Shown: positions 54,203-62,982, counted from the stretch's first letter. The stretch: DNA of 64,000 nucleotides from Knoellia locipacati (GCF_007992835.1 NZ_BKBA01000001.1:16275-80274), one strand, 5' to 3'. Translations and numbers: made by a program. Notes: generated from the letters alone by a model not told the origin.

Positions 54203-56001
54203 GCGCCGGCCTTCGTGGCGCCGGACGCGTCGCCGCGCACCTCGCGCAGCACCTCGTCGACGACCTCGTCGACGGCCACCTCGCGACGCTCGCCGGTGCG
54301 ACGGTCCTTGATCTCGACGACGCCGTTCTCAAGCGACTTGCCGACGACGACGATCGTGGGCACGCCGATGAGCTCGGAGTCCTTGAACTTCACGCCGGGG
54401 CTGACCTTCTCGCGGTCGTCGTAGAGGACCTCGAGCCCCTGCGCCTCCAAGGCGGCGGTGAGCTCGTCGGCCTTGTCGAAGACCGAGCCGTCGCGGTCGC
54501 GGTTCTTGCCCGTGGCGACGACGTGGACGTCGGCGGGCGTGACGTTGCGCGGCCAGCACAGGCCGGACTCGTCGAGGTTGCCCTCGGCGATGGCGGCGAC
54601 GGCGCGCGAGACACCGATGCCGTAGGAGCCCATCGTCACCGTGACGAGCTTGCCGTTCTCGTCGAGCACCTTGAGGTCGAGCGCCTCGGCGAACTTGCGG
54701 CCGAGCTGGAAGATGTGGCCCATCTCGATGCCGCGGGCGGTGTGCAGGACACCGTCGCCGTCGGGGCTCGGGTCGCCGTCGCGCACCTCGGCGGCCTGGA
54801 TCGTGCCGTCGGCGGTGAAGTCACGGCCGTGCACGAGGTCGAGGACGTGCTTGCCGTGCTCGTCGGCCCCGGTGACCCAGGCGGAACCCTCGGCGATCGA
54901 GGGGTCGAGGAGGTAGCGGATGCCGGACGAGCGCTCCTCGCCGAGCACGCCGGGGCCGATGTAGCCCTTGGCCAGCGTCGGGTTGGCGGCGAAGTCCTTC
55001 TCGTCGAAGGCCTCGACCTCGGCCGGGCTCACCTGCGCCTCGAGCCGCTTGGCGTCGACCTCCCGGTCGCCGGGCACGCCGATGGCGAGCGGCTCACGCG
55101 TGCCGTCCGGGTGGACGAGCATGACGATGACGTTCTTGAGGGTGTCGGCGGCCGTCCACTCGCGACCGTCCTCGCGGGCGTGGTTCGCGTTGAGCGCGGC
55201 GACGAGCGTCTCGATCGTCGGGGTGTCGGGGGTGTCCTCGACGTGCGCGGCGGGCGTGCCCGACGCGTCGACGGCGGCGGCCTGGGCGACCACGACGGCC
55301 TCGACGTTCGCGGCATACGAACCGCTGTCGTTGCGGACGAAGGTGTCCTCGCCGATCGCGCTCACGGCGAGGAACTCCTCGCTCGCCGAGCCGCCCATCG
55401 CACCGGACATCGCGGCGACGATGACGTACTCGAACCCGAGCCGGTCGAAGATCCTGATGTAGGCCGCGCGGTGCGCGTCGTAGGACGCCTGCAGCCCCTC
55501 GTCGCTCACGTCGAACGAGTACGAGTCCTTCATGACGAACTCGCGCCCGCGCAGGAGACCGGCACGCGGACGCGCCTCGTCGCGGTACTTGTTCTGGATC
55601 TGGTAGATGGACAGCGGCAGGTCCTTGTAGGAGCTGTAGAGGTCCTTGACCGCGAGGGTGAACATCTCCTCGTGCGTCGGCCCGAGCAGGTAGTCGACAC
55701 CCTTGCGGTCCTTGAGCCGGAAGATGTTGTCGCCGTACTCGGTCCAGCGGTTCGTCGCCTCGTAGGGCTCACGGGGCAGCAGCGCCGGGAAGGTCAGCTC
55801 CTGGGCGCCGATGGCGTCCATCTCCTCGCGCACGATCGTCTCGACGCGGCGCAGGACCTTGAGGCCGAGGGGCAGCCACGTGTAGATGCCGGGTGCGGCA
55901 CGACGGATGTAGCCGGCGCGCACGAGGAGCCGGTGACCGGGCAGCTCGGCGTCGGCCGGGTCCTCGCGCAGGGTTCGCAGGAACAGCGAGGACATGCGCA
56001 T
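54199..56001 (-). CDS. proS: Prolyl-tRNA synthetase, bacterial type
   Basis: 600 residues from ATG 56001 ([20 protein letters not shown]; a GTG at 56007 and ATG at 55995 are in the same frame). Class II motifs: [14 protein letters not shown] with the catalytic core, [11 protein letters not shown] and [23 protein letters not shown] (motif 2), [14 protein letters not shown] (motif 3). The editing (INS) domain at about residues 235-385 marks the bacterial form that clears Ala-tRNA(Pro). First gene of the operon. Confidence 0.96.
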   Translation of the reverse strand: MRMSSLFLRTLREDPADAELPGHRLLVRAGYIRRAAPGIYTWLPLGLKVLRRVETIVREEMDAIGAQELTFPALLPREPYEATNRWTEYGDNIFRLKDRKGVDYLLGPTHEEMFTLAVKDLYSSYKDLPLSIYQIQNKYRDEARPRAGLLRGREFVMKDSYSFDVSDEGLQASYDAHRAAYIRIFDRLGFEYVIVAAMSGAMGGSASEEFLAVSAIGEDTFVRNDSGSYAANVEAVVVAQAAAVDASGTPAAHVEDTPDTPTIETLVAALNANHAREDGREWTAADTLKNVIVMLVHPDGTREPLAIGVPGDREVDAKRLEAQVSPAEVEAFDEKDFAANPTLAKGYIGPGVLGEERSSGIRYLLDPSIAEGSAWVTGADEHGKHVLDLVHGRDFTADGTIQAAEVRDGDPSPDGDGVLHTARGIEMGHIFQLGRKFAEALDLKVLDENGKLVTVTMGSYGIGVSRAVAAIAEGNLDESGLCWPRNVTPADVHVVATGKNRDRDGSVFDKADELTAALEAQGLEVLYDDREKVSPGVKFKDSELIGVPTIVVVGKSLENGVVEIKDRRTGERREVAVDEVVDEVLREVRGDASGATKAGA

Positions 56002-56152
56002 GGCCACAGGAGGTCTCCAGAGTCTTGGTGGGGGGAACCCGCCAAGGATAACGACGACCCCGTATGCCGTTCACTCCCATTCCGGCGGACCTCGCCAAGG
56101 CGACCCGCGGATCGGGCGCGGGCAAGGTCTCGCCGTGGTGGTGGACGGGGGT

Positions 56153-56572
56153 TCAGGGCCGGGCGAAGACTCCTTCGACGAACCGGCTCAGCTGCCGGTC
56201 GTCGAGGTGGCGGGCGAGGTCGGCCTCGCTGATCATCCCGACGAGCCGGTGGTCGTGGATGACGGGGATGCGCTTGATCTGCTCGCGCCCCATCGTCTCG
56301 ATGATCGTCGTCATGTCGGTGTCGGCGTCGACCCACGTGACCTTGCCCTGGGCGAGCTCGGCCGCGGTGCACATGCCCGGGTCCATGCCCTCGGCGACGC
56401 ACTTGATGACGATGTCGCGGTCGGTGATGATGCCGTGCAGCTTCTGGTCGTTGCCGCAGATGGGCAGGGAGCCGACTCCGAGGTCCCGCATCATGCGGGC
56501 CGCCTCGTCGAGCGTCTGGTCCTCTGCGATGCACTGCGTCCCCGCGTGCATGATGTCTCGGGCCGTCGTCAT
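56153..56572 (-). CDS. Two-CBS-domain protein
   Basis: 139 residues: a single CBS pair (MTTARDIMHAG..., GVGSLPICGNDQKLHGIITDRDIV; IKRIPVIHDHRLVGMISEADLARHL). Binds adenine nucleotides in characterised relatives; role here unknown. GAGGAGG ribosome-binding site 4 nt before ATG. In Actinobacteria such stand-alone proteins are often dormancy/stress-related, but nothing in the sequence shows that. Confidence 0.9.
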   Translation of the reverse strand: MTTARDIMHAGTQCIAEDQTLDEAARMMRDLGVGSLPICGNDQKLHGIITDRDIVIKCVAEGMDPGMCTAAELAQGKVTWVDADTDMTTIIETMGREQIKRIPVIHDHRLVGMISEADLARHLDDRQLSRFVEGVFARP

Positions 56573-56705
56573 GGGGACCTCCTCGGTGGTGGGACTCTTC
56601 CGGGGCGGCGCGGGGACGGCCTTGGGCGACGAAGGCCGGTCCGGCACGTCGTCGTTGCCACTCTCCTCCCGCCACCACCGGGGCACAAGACCCGGCGCGG
56701 GCCGG

Positions 56706-57965
56706 TCAGTCGGCGTCGACGTGGCGCGCGGACGGCGCCGCCCGGGGCAGTGCCGGGACCCACGTGAGCAGGGCCGCGCAGCCGTTGGCGAGGGCGACGA
56801 CGACGAGCGCGGTCGACACTCCCCACCGCGACGCGACCTGCCCGGAGACGAGGACGCCGAGCGTCGCACCACCACCCCACGAGATCGTCCGCGAGGCCGT
56901 GCTCACGCGGGAGAGGAGCCGCTCGGGGATGACCTGCATCCGGTAGGTGACGGTGGCCGAGATGACGAGCACGTGCAGGGTCGCGTAGCCGAGGTAGACC
57001 GCGAGCGCGGGCCCGTAGTCGTCCAGCCGGCTCAGCGCGAGCAGCAGCATCGTCATCACCGGGAAGAGGACCTGGGCAAGACGGATCGCCCCGTGACGGC
57101 GGCTGAGCCGCGGCATGAGGAAGGAGGCGAGGAAGGCACCGGCCGCCCAGCTGCCGAAGAGCAGGCCGAAGCGCCACCCGCTCGTGCCGACGCCGAGGAC
57201 CCGGTCGGCCCACGGCACGACGAGCCCGAGGAGGGCGGCGGCCGACCCAGCCCCGAAGACGGCGACCATCGCGAGCGGCCACAGGGTGGGGTGGCGCCGC
57301 AGAAACGTCAGCCCCTCGACGAGGTCTCCCCACAGGTCGCCTGCGGTGACCCGCCGCGTGCGGTCGCGGGCCGCGTTGAGGGCCGTGCGGATCGCGCGCA
57401 CGAGCAGGACGCTGCCGAGGAACGACAGGACGTCGACGACGAGCAGGGTCGCCGGCGACCAGATGACGAGCGCGAGCCCCGCGGCGGCGGGCATCGCGAC
57501 GTCGAGGACACCCTGCGTGCCCCAGATCCGCGCGTTGGCGTCGGGCAGCCTGGACCTGCCCACGAGCGTCGGCAGGGCCCCGGCACTGGACCCGTCGAAG
57601 AGCACCGCGGCCGACGCGGAGGCGAAGGCTGCGGCATACACGTGCGGGATGGTCAGCACCCCCATGAGGTGCGCCAGCACGAGGCTCGCGATCGCCACGG
57701 CGCTCACGAGGTCGGCCACGATCATGATGCGCCGGCGGTCGAACCGGTCGCCGAGGACGCCGCCGACGAGACCGAAGAACGCCATCGAGAGGGTGCTCGT
57801 CGCCATGAGGGACGACGTGAGCGCGGGCGAGCCGGTGACCTGGTAGATGAGGACCGGCAGCGCGACGGCGGTGACCGACGAACCGACCATCGTCACCGCG
57901 CGCGACCCCCAGTAGCGCAGGAAGTCCGCGTCGCGCCACAGGGTCGGGGCCACGGTGCTCGTCAC
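56706..57965 (-). CDS. MFS transporter
   Basis: 419 residues, about 12 helices. The motif-A region GGVLGDRFDRRRIMI between helices 2 and 3 is the standard MFS loop (GxxxDRxGRR); the overall layout is that of MFS-3/Tet-type exporters. Substrate unknown. GTG start 57965 has TAGGCT 6 nt upstream, shared in palindromic form with the divergent ATL gene. Confidence 0.92.
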   Translation of the reverse strand: MTSTVAPTLWRDADFLRYWGSRAVTMVGSSVTAVALPVLIYQVTGSPALTSSLMATSTLSMAFFGLVGGVLGDRFDRRRIMIVADLVSAVAIASLVLAHLMGVLTIPHVYAAAFASASAAVLFDGSSAGALPTLVGRSRLPDANARIWGTQGVLDVAMPAAAGLALVIWSPATLLVVDVLSFLGSVLLVRAIRTALNAARDRTRRVTAGDLWGDLVEGLTFLRRHPTLWPLAMVAVFGAGSAAALLGLVVPWADRVLGVGTSGWRFGLLFGSWAAGAFLASFLMPRLSRRHGAIRLAQVLFPVMTMLLLALSRLDDYGPALAVYLGYATLHVLVISATVTYRMQVIPERLLSRVSTASRTISWGGGATLGVLVSGQVASRWGVSTALVVVALANGCAALLTWVPALPRAAPSARHVDAD

Positions 57966-57971
57966 GGCCTC

Positions 57972-57981
57972 AGCCTAGGCT
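57972..57981. promoter_or_regulatory. Symmetric AGCCTAGGCT: shared -10 region of two divergent leaderless genes
   Basis: AGCCTAGGCT is a palindrome in which TAGGCT reads on both strands. On plus it ends 7 nt before ATG 57989; on minus 6 nt before GTG 57965. With only 23 nt between the start codons, both genes would be leaderless and fire from one symmetric -10. Confidence 0.6.
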
Positions 57982-57988
57982 GGCCGCC

Positions 57989-58519
57989 ATGGCGAGCGAG
58001 CTGACGATCGAGCGGGTGCTGACCCTCGTCGAGCTCGTGCCACGGGGGCGGGTCGTGAGCTACGGCGACCTCGGCGCGATCGTGGGCATCGGCCCCCGGC
58101 AGGTGGGGTCGTTCATGGCCCACCACAGCGAAGGGCTCCCGTGGTGGCGGGTGACCAACGCCGCCGGCGACCTCCCCCGCGACCTCCTCGACAAGGCGCG
58201 ACCTCACTGGGCCGACGAGGGGATCCTCGTCAAGCGCAACGGTCTGGGCTGCCGCATCGCGGACTACCGCGCCGACCTCGAGGCCCTGGCCACGGCATAC
58301 CGGGTCCGCATCGCGGAGACGCTCGACCGCATGGGCACCGCGATCCCGCACACGAGCAACCCGGCGGCTGCTGCGCTCGCCGCCGCGGGCGTGACGACCC
58401 TCGAGGAGCTGAGCGAGTGGCGTCGGGCGGACGTCCTCGCCCTGCACGGGATGGGGCCGAAGGCGCTGGGGATGCTCGACTCGGCGCTCGTCGGGGCCGG
58501 TCTCGGGTGGAGGCAGTGA
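57989..58519 (+). CDS. Alkyltransferase-like (ATL) protein fused to a HhH/alpha-CTD-like DNA-binding domain
   Basis: 176 residues. N-terminal MGMT DNA-binding fold (PRGRVVSYGDLGAIVG..., GPRQVGSFMA). Where MGMT has the catalytic PCHR, the sequence is LPWWRV, so the alkyl-acceptor Cys is replaced by Trp, as in ATL proteins that flag O6-alkylguanine for nucleotide excision repair. The C-terminal domain (about 115-176: IPHTSNPAAAALAAAGVTTLEELS, LHGMGPKALGMLDSALVGAG) resembles helix-hairpin-helix/RNAP alpha-CTD units. Confidence 0.82.
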   Translation: MASELTIERVLTLVELVPRGRVVSYGDLGAIVGIGPRQVGSFMAHHSEGLPWWRVTNAAGDLPRDLLDKARPHWADEGILVKRNGLGCRIADYRADLEALATAYRVRIAETLDRMGTAIPHTSNPAAAALAAAGVTTLEELSEWRRADVLALHGMGPKALGMLDSALVGAGLGWRQ

Positions 58520-58537
58520 GGCGCTGACGGGCGCGCG

Positions 58538-59002
58538 TCAGGCGGTGCCGGCCTCCGCGACCCGCTTGAGCCGGGCCAGTCCCTTGTCGAAGTCCTGGCC
58601 GACGAGCTTCTCGGTGGGCATGAACCGCGTGAACAGGGCGGTGAGACCGGTCGTGGTGCCGCGCATCGTCCAGTCGACGTTCGTGCCCTCGCCGACCGGT
58701 GTGAGCGCGAACTCGATCTCGTTGTCGGCCTTGAAGGGCTTGAGGAAGCGCAGGTCGATCCCGATCCGGTCCGGGGTGGACCGGGTGATCTCCATCGACC
58801 CCTGCCCGGCCTTGCGGTTGCCCTGCCACTCGTAGCGCGCGCCGACCCCGTGGTCGGACCCCGAGTGGGCGCGTCGCATCCCCGGGTCGACGTCCTCCCA
58901 GGGCGACCATGCCTCCCACCGGTGGAAGTCGTCGATGAGGGCGTGGACCACTGCGGGCGGCGCGGCGATGCTGGTGCTGCGGGTGAACTCGAAGGCGGCC
59001 AT
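58538..59002 (-). CDS. SRPBCC-family (polyketide-cyclase-like) protein
   Basis: 154 residues, a START-like helix-grip fold: FEFTRSTSIAAPPAVVHALIDDFHRWEAWSPW, EITRSTPDRIGIDL and a long C-terminal helix. Ligand and role unknown. It converges with the ATL gene. TACGCT 6 nt before the ATG fits leaderless transcription. Confidence 0.87.
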   Translation of the reverse strand: MAAFEFTRSTSIAAPPAVVHALIDDFHRWEAWSPWEDVDPGMRRAHSGSDHGVGARYEWQGNRKAGQGSMEITRSTPDRIGIDLRFLKPFKADNEIEFALTPVGEGTNVDWTMRGTTTGLTALFTRFMPTEKLVGQDFDKGLARLKRVAEAGTA

Positions 59003-59008
59003 GTCGCC

Positions 59009-59014
59009 AGCGTA
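59009..59014 (-). promoter_or_regulatory. Putative leaderless -10 box of the SRPBCC gene
   Basis: TACGCT on the minus strand ends 6 nt before ATG 59002, the same arrangement as for proA. Confidence 0.45.
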
Positions 59015-59060
59015 GGACCGAGGCGGTCGCGGCCGAGGTCGTTCGCGGAGCCCGGCTGGG

Positions 59061-59471
59061 TCAGAGCCGCCCGGCGGCGCGCAGCGCGGTCCTGATGAGC
59101 GGGAGCTGCAGCGGCAGGCGTGCCACGGTGCCGGCGAAGAACGCCTTCGAGCCGGTGTCGCCGCGGCGCTGCGCGCGCCTGGCGTGGTCGGCGGTCATCT
59201 GGACGTTGGCCGGGAAGACGCCGACGAGCAGCGCGGCGCTGGCCAGGCCCGCGGCCTTGCGGGTGCGCGGGTGGAGCAGCCCGAGGGCGCAGACGATCTC
59301 GGCGACGCCGCTGACGTAGACGAGCTCACGCTTGCGGGGCAGCACGTGCGGCACGATCCCCTCGAAGGTCTGCGGCCGCACCAGGTGGGTCGTGCCCGAG
59401 GTGAGGAACAGGGTCGCGAGTCCGATGGTGGCCTTGTCGAGCGGAGGGGTCGTCAGCGGCATACGGCCCAT
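59061..59471 (-). CDS. DoxX-like membrane protein
   Basis: 136 residues from ATG 59471 (ATG 59462 is also possible; the octamer CGGCATAC lies on it). About four hydrophobic helices with FLTSGTTHLVRPQTFEGIVPHVLP and YVSGVAEIVCALGLL, the pattern of DoxX/MauE-related small membrane proteins. Function unknown. Confidence 0.78.
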   Translation of the reverse strand: MGRMPLTTPPLDKATIGLATLFLTSGTTHLVRPQTFEGIVPHVLPRKRELVYVSGVAEIVCALGLLHPRTRKAAGLASAALLVGVFPANVQMTADHARRAQRRGDTGSKAFFAGTVARLPLQLPLIRTALRAAGRL

Positions 59472-59552
59472 CGTGACAAACCGCGCCCCCGCTGCACGGG
59501 CGGCGGGGGCGCGGTCTGGCACACGGTCGAGCGAGTGGGGTCAGGCGGTGGG

Positions 59553-59831
59553 TCAGACGGTGGGCGGAGCCGGGGATGGCGTGACCCGGTCGTCGCCGCG
59601 CAGCGGGGCGGTTGCGGGCGCGGGCCGCGACGGGGCGATGCCGAGCCCGGAGCGCAGGGCGTTGCCGCCCTTGCCGACGTGACCGGCGTACTTGGGGCCG
59701 ACCCTCTTGCTCACCGTCGACTCGACCTTGCCGATGGCCGACGAGACGGAGTCGGGGTTCTTGCGGGCGTAGTCACGGGCCTGCTTGGCCAGGCCGGCGA
59801 GCGCGGCGAGCTTGATGACACCACGAGCCAT
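59553..59831 (-). CDS. Small basic protein resembling MT0933/Rv0909-type antitoxins
   Basis: 92 residues. MARGVIKLAALAGLAKQARDYARKNPDSVSSAIGKVESTVSKR and the KYAGHVGKG segment resemble the MT0933 antitoxin family, in which KYA and a Gly/Lys-rich end are usual. No toxin gene adjoins it, so an antitoxin role is uncertain. AGGAGG-type ribosome-binding site precedes ATG 59831; C-terminus is Pro/Ala-rich. Confidence 0.5.
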   Translation of the reverse strand: MARGVIKLAALAGLAKQARDYARKNPDSVSSAIGKVESTVSKRVGPKYAGHVGKGGNALRSGLGIAPSRPAPATAPLRGDDRVTPSPAPPTV

Positions 59832-60047
59832 GGGGTCCTCCTGAAGTTGGGGATGGTCTGCCGGGGGAACTCGCGGGACGTGCACGGGGTTCCCGCCGGG
59901 TCCGCCCCAGTCTGCGTCGTGCGTGCGGCCTGAAGGGCCCCACGAGTGACCCAATGGTCCTTGACCAACTCCTGAGGTGGTGCTGACCGTGCCCTTGCCC
60001 GGGCCCTCCTAGCGTCGAAGTGCCAGCCGAACCGGCTCGGCACCACA

Positions 60048-60082
60048 ACCCACGACCCACGACCCACGACCCACGACCCACG
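60048..60082 (+). repeat. Five tandem ACCCACG heptamers in the 5' leader
   Basis: Five perfect 7-nt units directly upstream of the AGGAGG ribosome-binding site (60087-60092) of the secreted-protein gene. Copy-number change would alter leader length without touching the coding frame. Confidence 0.95.
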
Positions 60083-60099
60083 ACGCAGGAGGAACCCCG

Positions 60100-60603
60100 A
60101 TGACTCTGCTCGCCACCCGAGGCGCCCGCGCGGCTGCCGTTGCCGCCGTCTCGTTCGCCGCCGTCCTCACCACCGCACCCACGGCCTCGGCCGACACCAA
60201 GCTCACACACGCGCAGGCCACCGCCCAGCTCTCCGCCGCCGGCATCACCTGGTCCTCCAGCGGTGGCTGCAGCAACCGCAACGTGTCGACGTGCACGTCG
60301 TTCGACCAGGTGAACTCGGCCACGATCAGCGGTGTCGTCACCCTCAAGCGGTCGAGCGGCTGCGCGATCAACCTCACCGGTGGCACCGAGACGGGCCATG
60401 CGTCGGGCACCTACAGCCACTGGAACGGCTACAAGGTCGACATCGCCCTCGCCACGTGCATCAACAACTACGTGACGAACACCTTCGCGTATGCCGGTGT
60501 GCGCAGTGACGGTGCGACGCTCTACCGCTCGGGGGCGGGCAACATCTATGCCAAGGAGGGCAACCACTGGGACGTCCTCTACTACAACTGCGGCGGCTGC
60601 TGA
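60100..60603 (+). CDS. Secreted small M15-like metallopeptidase candidate
   Basis: 167 residues. Signal peptide about residues 1-31 (AxA end TASA). The mature domain has SHWNGYKVD (HxxxxxxD) and EGNHWD (ExxH). These are the zinc-ligand patterns of M15 D-Ala-D-Ala peptidases, in a minimal domain of about 120 residues. Six cysteines (CSNRNVSTC, GC, TC, NCGGC) suggest disulfides. Similar small secreted proteins occur in streptomycetes as I recall, without assigned function. Strong AGGAGG 7 nt before ATG. Peptidase activity is inferred. Confidence 0.7.
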   Translation: MTLLATRGARAAAVAAVSFAAVLTTAPTASADTKLTHAQATAQLSAAGITWSSSGGCSNRNVSTCTSFDQVNSATISGVVTLKRSSGCAINLTGGTETGHASGTYSHWNGYKVDIALATCINNYVTNTFAYAGVRSDGATLYRSGAGNIYAKEGNHWDVLYYNCGGC

Positions 60604-60619
60604 CCCTCCCCACGCTCCC

Positions 60620-60664
60620 GGTCCTCACAAACGAGGGACATGTCACGCACTTGTGAGGACCGGG
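60620..60664. repeat. 45-nt hairpin repeat, copy A (3' side of the nuclease-like gene)
   Basis: Inverted-repeat element; 60615-60630 pairs perfectly with 60651-60666 around a 20-nt loop. 37/45 identical to copy B at 61645. It overlaps the last codons of the minus-strand gene and could also terminate the convergent secreted-protein gene. Confidence 0.85.
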
Positions 60665-61551
60665 AGACCGAGGCCGCGGGCGACCTGCACCATGAAGCGC
60701 CCAGGCTCCAGCCTCAGCCCGAGCAGCGGGATGCGCAGAACCCGGGTCGACCCCAGGGCCACCTCGTTGGCCCGGAGCGCGTCATCGGTCGGATTGAGCC
60801 CGAGCAGGTGGTGGCCACCGTCGATCTCGACGACCAACCCCTCCCACTCGGCGTCGAGGTAGACCCGCCCCGAGGGCCCCGTCCGCACACTCTGTCGCAG
60901 GGGCGGCGGCACGCCGTAGCGGCGGCACAGGGCAGTGAAGTCGAGCTCGCCGAGCGAGTGGGCCCCGTCGCAGACGTCGGGGATCACCTGGCCGAGCAGA
61001 TCACGGCGGGGTGAGCGAGTCACACTCCGCCACGTGTCGAGGAGACGCAGTGGCCGCACCAGACGCTGCTGCACGGGCAGGCAGACGAGCAGGGCAGCCT
61101 GCCGGTCGCTCACCGCCCACTGGGCGGCATGGATCGTGGCCCACTCGGGGACCACCCGCGGCACGCCAGCCGTGATGCACCGCTCGAGAAGTCGGCGCTG
61201 GTGGAGGGTCACGCCGTCGACCGAGCGCGCCGTGGCCGACCTCGGGAGGCTGACGTCGATCGTGGACGGTGCGAACCCCACCATGCCGTGCACCACGAGG
61301 GCCGTCGCACCATCGAGCACCGCCCCCGGGCCCGACTCCCACACGGCGCGCCACAGGTCCGCGACCGGCTCCCTCGAGACCTCGAGCACCGCGACGGTGT
61401 GCAGTCCCCATGAACGCCAGCGCCCGCTGCAGCACTCCGTCCGCACGTCGTTGCGATCCACGCCCGCCGCGCGCAGGTCACGACGATGCACGACTCCGCC
61501 GTGCTCCGCCGCGAGTCCCACGGCAATCCGGCGTCTCTCCTGCTTGTCCAT
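60643..61551 (-). CDS. AbiEi-like N-terminal plus Vsr/DUF559-like nuclease-fold protein
   Basis: 302 residues from ATG 61551 (MDKQERRRIAVGLAAEHGGVVHRRDL). N-terminal winged-helix of the AbiEi/transcriptional-regulator type, a middle segment, and a C-terminal domain (about 215-300) with GELDFTALCRR, DAEWEGLVVEIDGGHH and STRVLRIP, resembling the acidic E-x-D core of Vsr/DUF559 nucleases. Common in Actinobacteria, function unproven. It is flanked by two copies of a hairpin repeat, one overlapping its 3' end and one 94 nt upstream. See findings. Confidence 0.75.
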   Translation of the reverse strand: MDKQERRRIAVGLAAEHGGVVHRRDLRAAGVDRNDVRTECCSGRWRSWGLHTVAVLEVSREPVADLWRAVWESGPGAVLDGATALVVHGMVGFAPSTIDVSLPRSATARSVDGVTLHQRRLLERCITAGVPRVVPEWATIHAAQWAVSDRQAALLVCLPVQQRLVRPLRLLDTWRSVTRSPRRDLLGQVIPDVCDGAHSLGELDFTALCRRYGVPPPLRQSVRTGPSGRVYLDAEWEGLVVEIDGGHHLLGLNPTDDALRANEVALGSTRVLRIPLLGLRLEPGRFMVQVARGLGLPVLTSA

Positions 61552-61644
61552 CACCCGATCGTCGGACGACACGGCGCGACGGGCCGGGGGCAGTTGGGCT
61601 TCCTGTGGATGCCTCAGGCCCAGTGCCGCGGCTGTGGATGACGA

Positions 61645-61689
61645 GGTCCTCACGAACGCGGCACATCTCCCCCGGTTGTGAGGACCGGG
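61645..61689. repeat. 45-nt hairpin repeat, copy B (5' side of the nuclease-like gene)
   Basis: 61645-61653 pairs with 61678-61686 plus three further pairs beyond a bulge. Direct copy of the element at 60620-60664. It does not lie at a transcript end, so a terminator role does not explain it. Confidence 0.85.
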
Positions 61690-61776
61690 CGGCGGGTGGG
61701 GCGTGTCTGGATCGTGATGCGGCAGTTCGGCGGATCCTGCGCGGGCGGGCGGGCGGAGCGTCGATCATGGCTCGGC

Positions 61777-62982
61777 ATGGAGGGTGAACGCAGGGGTGAG
61801 CTGGCGACGTCGGTGCGCTGGCTCGGCGCACCCCCGACGCTGGCCGCGCTGGTCGTGCTCCTCGTCAACGACCGCGTCCTCAAGGACCAGTGGCCCGGCG
61901 TGGTCACCGGCAAGCTCAGCGACGTCGCCGGGCTCGTGCTGGCTCCACCCCTGGTCGCCGTGCTGCTGGCCGCTCTGGGCGTCCCCCGCAGCCGGGCCTG
62001 GGCGATCGGCACCACCGGCGTCCTGTTCGCTGCGGCCAAGGGGCTGGCTGTCGGTAGCGCCCTCGCGTCCAGCGCGTGGTCCCTCGTCATGCCCTCCCTC
62101 GTGCGCCACGACCCGACGGACCTCGTGGCCCTGCCTGCACTGTGGCTCGCCTGGCGGACTGCCGGCTGGGCCGCGCGCCCCACCCCCTCCGCCCGGCGCC
62201 GGACCACGCTCGCCCTCGGCACGCTCGTGCTGCCCTGTGCCGTCTTCGCCACGACCGCGACCTCGTGCTCCCCCGCCGACGGGCTGCGCGAGGTCACCGT
62301 CTACGAAGGGGCGTTCACCGGCGGCACGGGCACCGAACGCCGGATCGTCACCTCCGACTGGTCGGCGGTGACGATCGACGGGACGGGTCGTATCCAGTCC
62401 CTCGCCAACCTCGACCGCGACCGGCTGGCGCGCGACTCCGGAGTGACGGCGACCTCGACCTGCTCCACGGCCTCACCCCAAAGGTGCTGGCGGCGTTCAC
62501 CCGACCTGACGGCGGCGGTGGAGTCCAGCACCGACGGTGGCGCCACGTGGAGGACCGAGTTCGCGGTCGACCGGCGCCAGCTCAAGGCCGTACGTGAGGA
62601 CGTCGGTGACGACACGTGCGGGTCGGAGCCGCCGCTGGGGGTCGTCGACCTCGCCGTCCTCGACGGTCCCGACGGCCAGGTCGTCGCGGCCGCGTCGTCG
62701 AACACCGGCCTGCTGCTGCGCGGCGCTGAAGGAGACTGGCGCCGGCTGTCGCTCGAGGAGCTGCACCGCAGCGCCGAGCCGCCACCCACGCCCGACCCCG
62801 AGGACCAGCTGCACCCCGTGGAGCCCACCCCCACCACGACGTCGCCCGCGCCGGCCACGACCCCGACGCGGACCCGCACGAGCGACCCACAGCCGAGCCC
62901 GACGTGCGCGACGCCGGTGACGAGCACCGTCACCCCCGACCCACGCAACGGACCTCCGACGACGGTCACCCGCTGCCGCTGA
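61777..62982 (+). CDS. Membrane protein with an Asp-box-containing extracytoplasmic domain
   Basis: 401 residues from ATG 61777. About four hydrophobic segments in residues 12-150 (with SARRRT loop), then an extracytoplasmic part of about 200 residues. SSTDGGATWRTEF is a BNR/Asp-box repeat (SxDxGxTW), as in sialidase-like propellers, but only one is clear. The C-terminus is a Pro/Thr/Ser-rich tail, likely cell-wall-spanning. No family named. Located beyond copy B of the hairpin repeat. Confidence 0.65.
   Translation: MEGERRGELATSVRWLGAPPTLAALVVLLVNDRVLKDQWPGVVTGKLSDVAGLVLAPPLVAVLLAALGVPRSRAWAIGTTGVLFAAAKGLAVGSALASSAWSLVMPSLVRHDPTDLVALPALWLAWRTAGWAARPTPSARRRTTLALGTLVLPCAVFATTATSCSPADGLREVTVYEGAFTGGTGTERRIVTSDWSAVTIDGTGRIQSLANLDRDRLARDSGVTATSTCSTASPQRCWRRSPDLTAAVESSTDGGATWRTEFAVDRRQLKAVREDVGDDTCGSEPPLGVVDLAVLDGPDGQVVAAASSNTGLLLRGAEGDWRRLSLEELHRSAEPPPTPDPEDQLHPVEPTPTTTSPAPATTPTRTRTSDPQPSPTCATPVTSTVTPDPRNGPPTTVTRCR

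Noticed and set aside
59553..59831. Complete toxin-antitoxin pair
   Set aside because: Only the antitoxin-like gene is present; neither neighbour looks like a toxin.
60048..60082. CRISPR-like array
   Set aside because: The unit is 7 nt without spacers; it is a simple tandem repeat.
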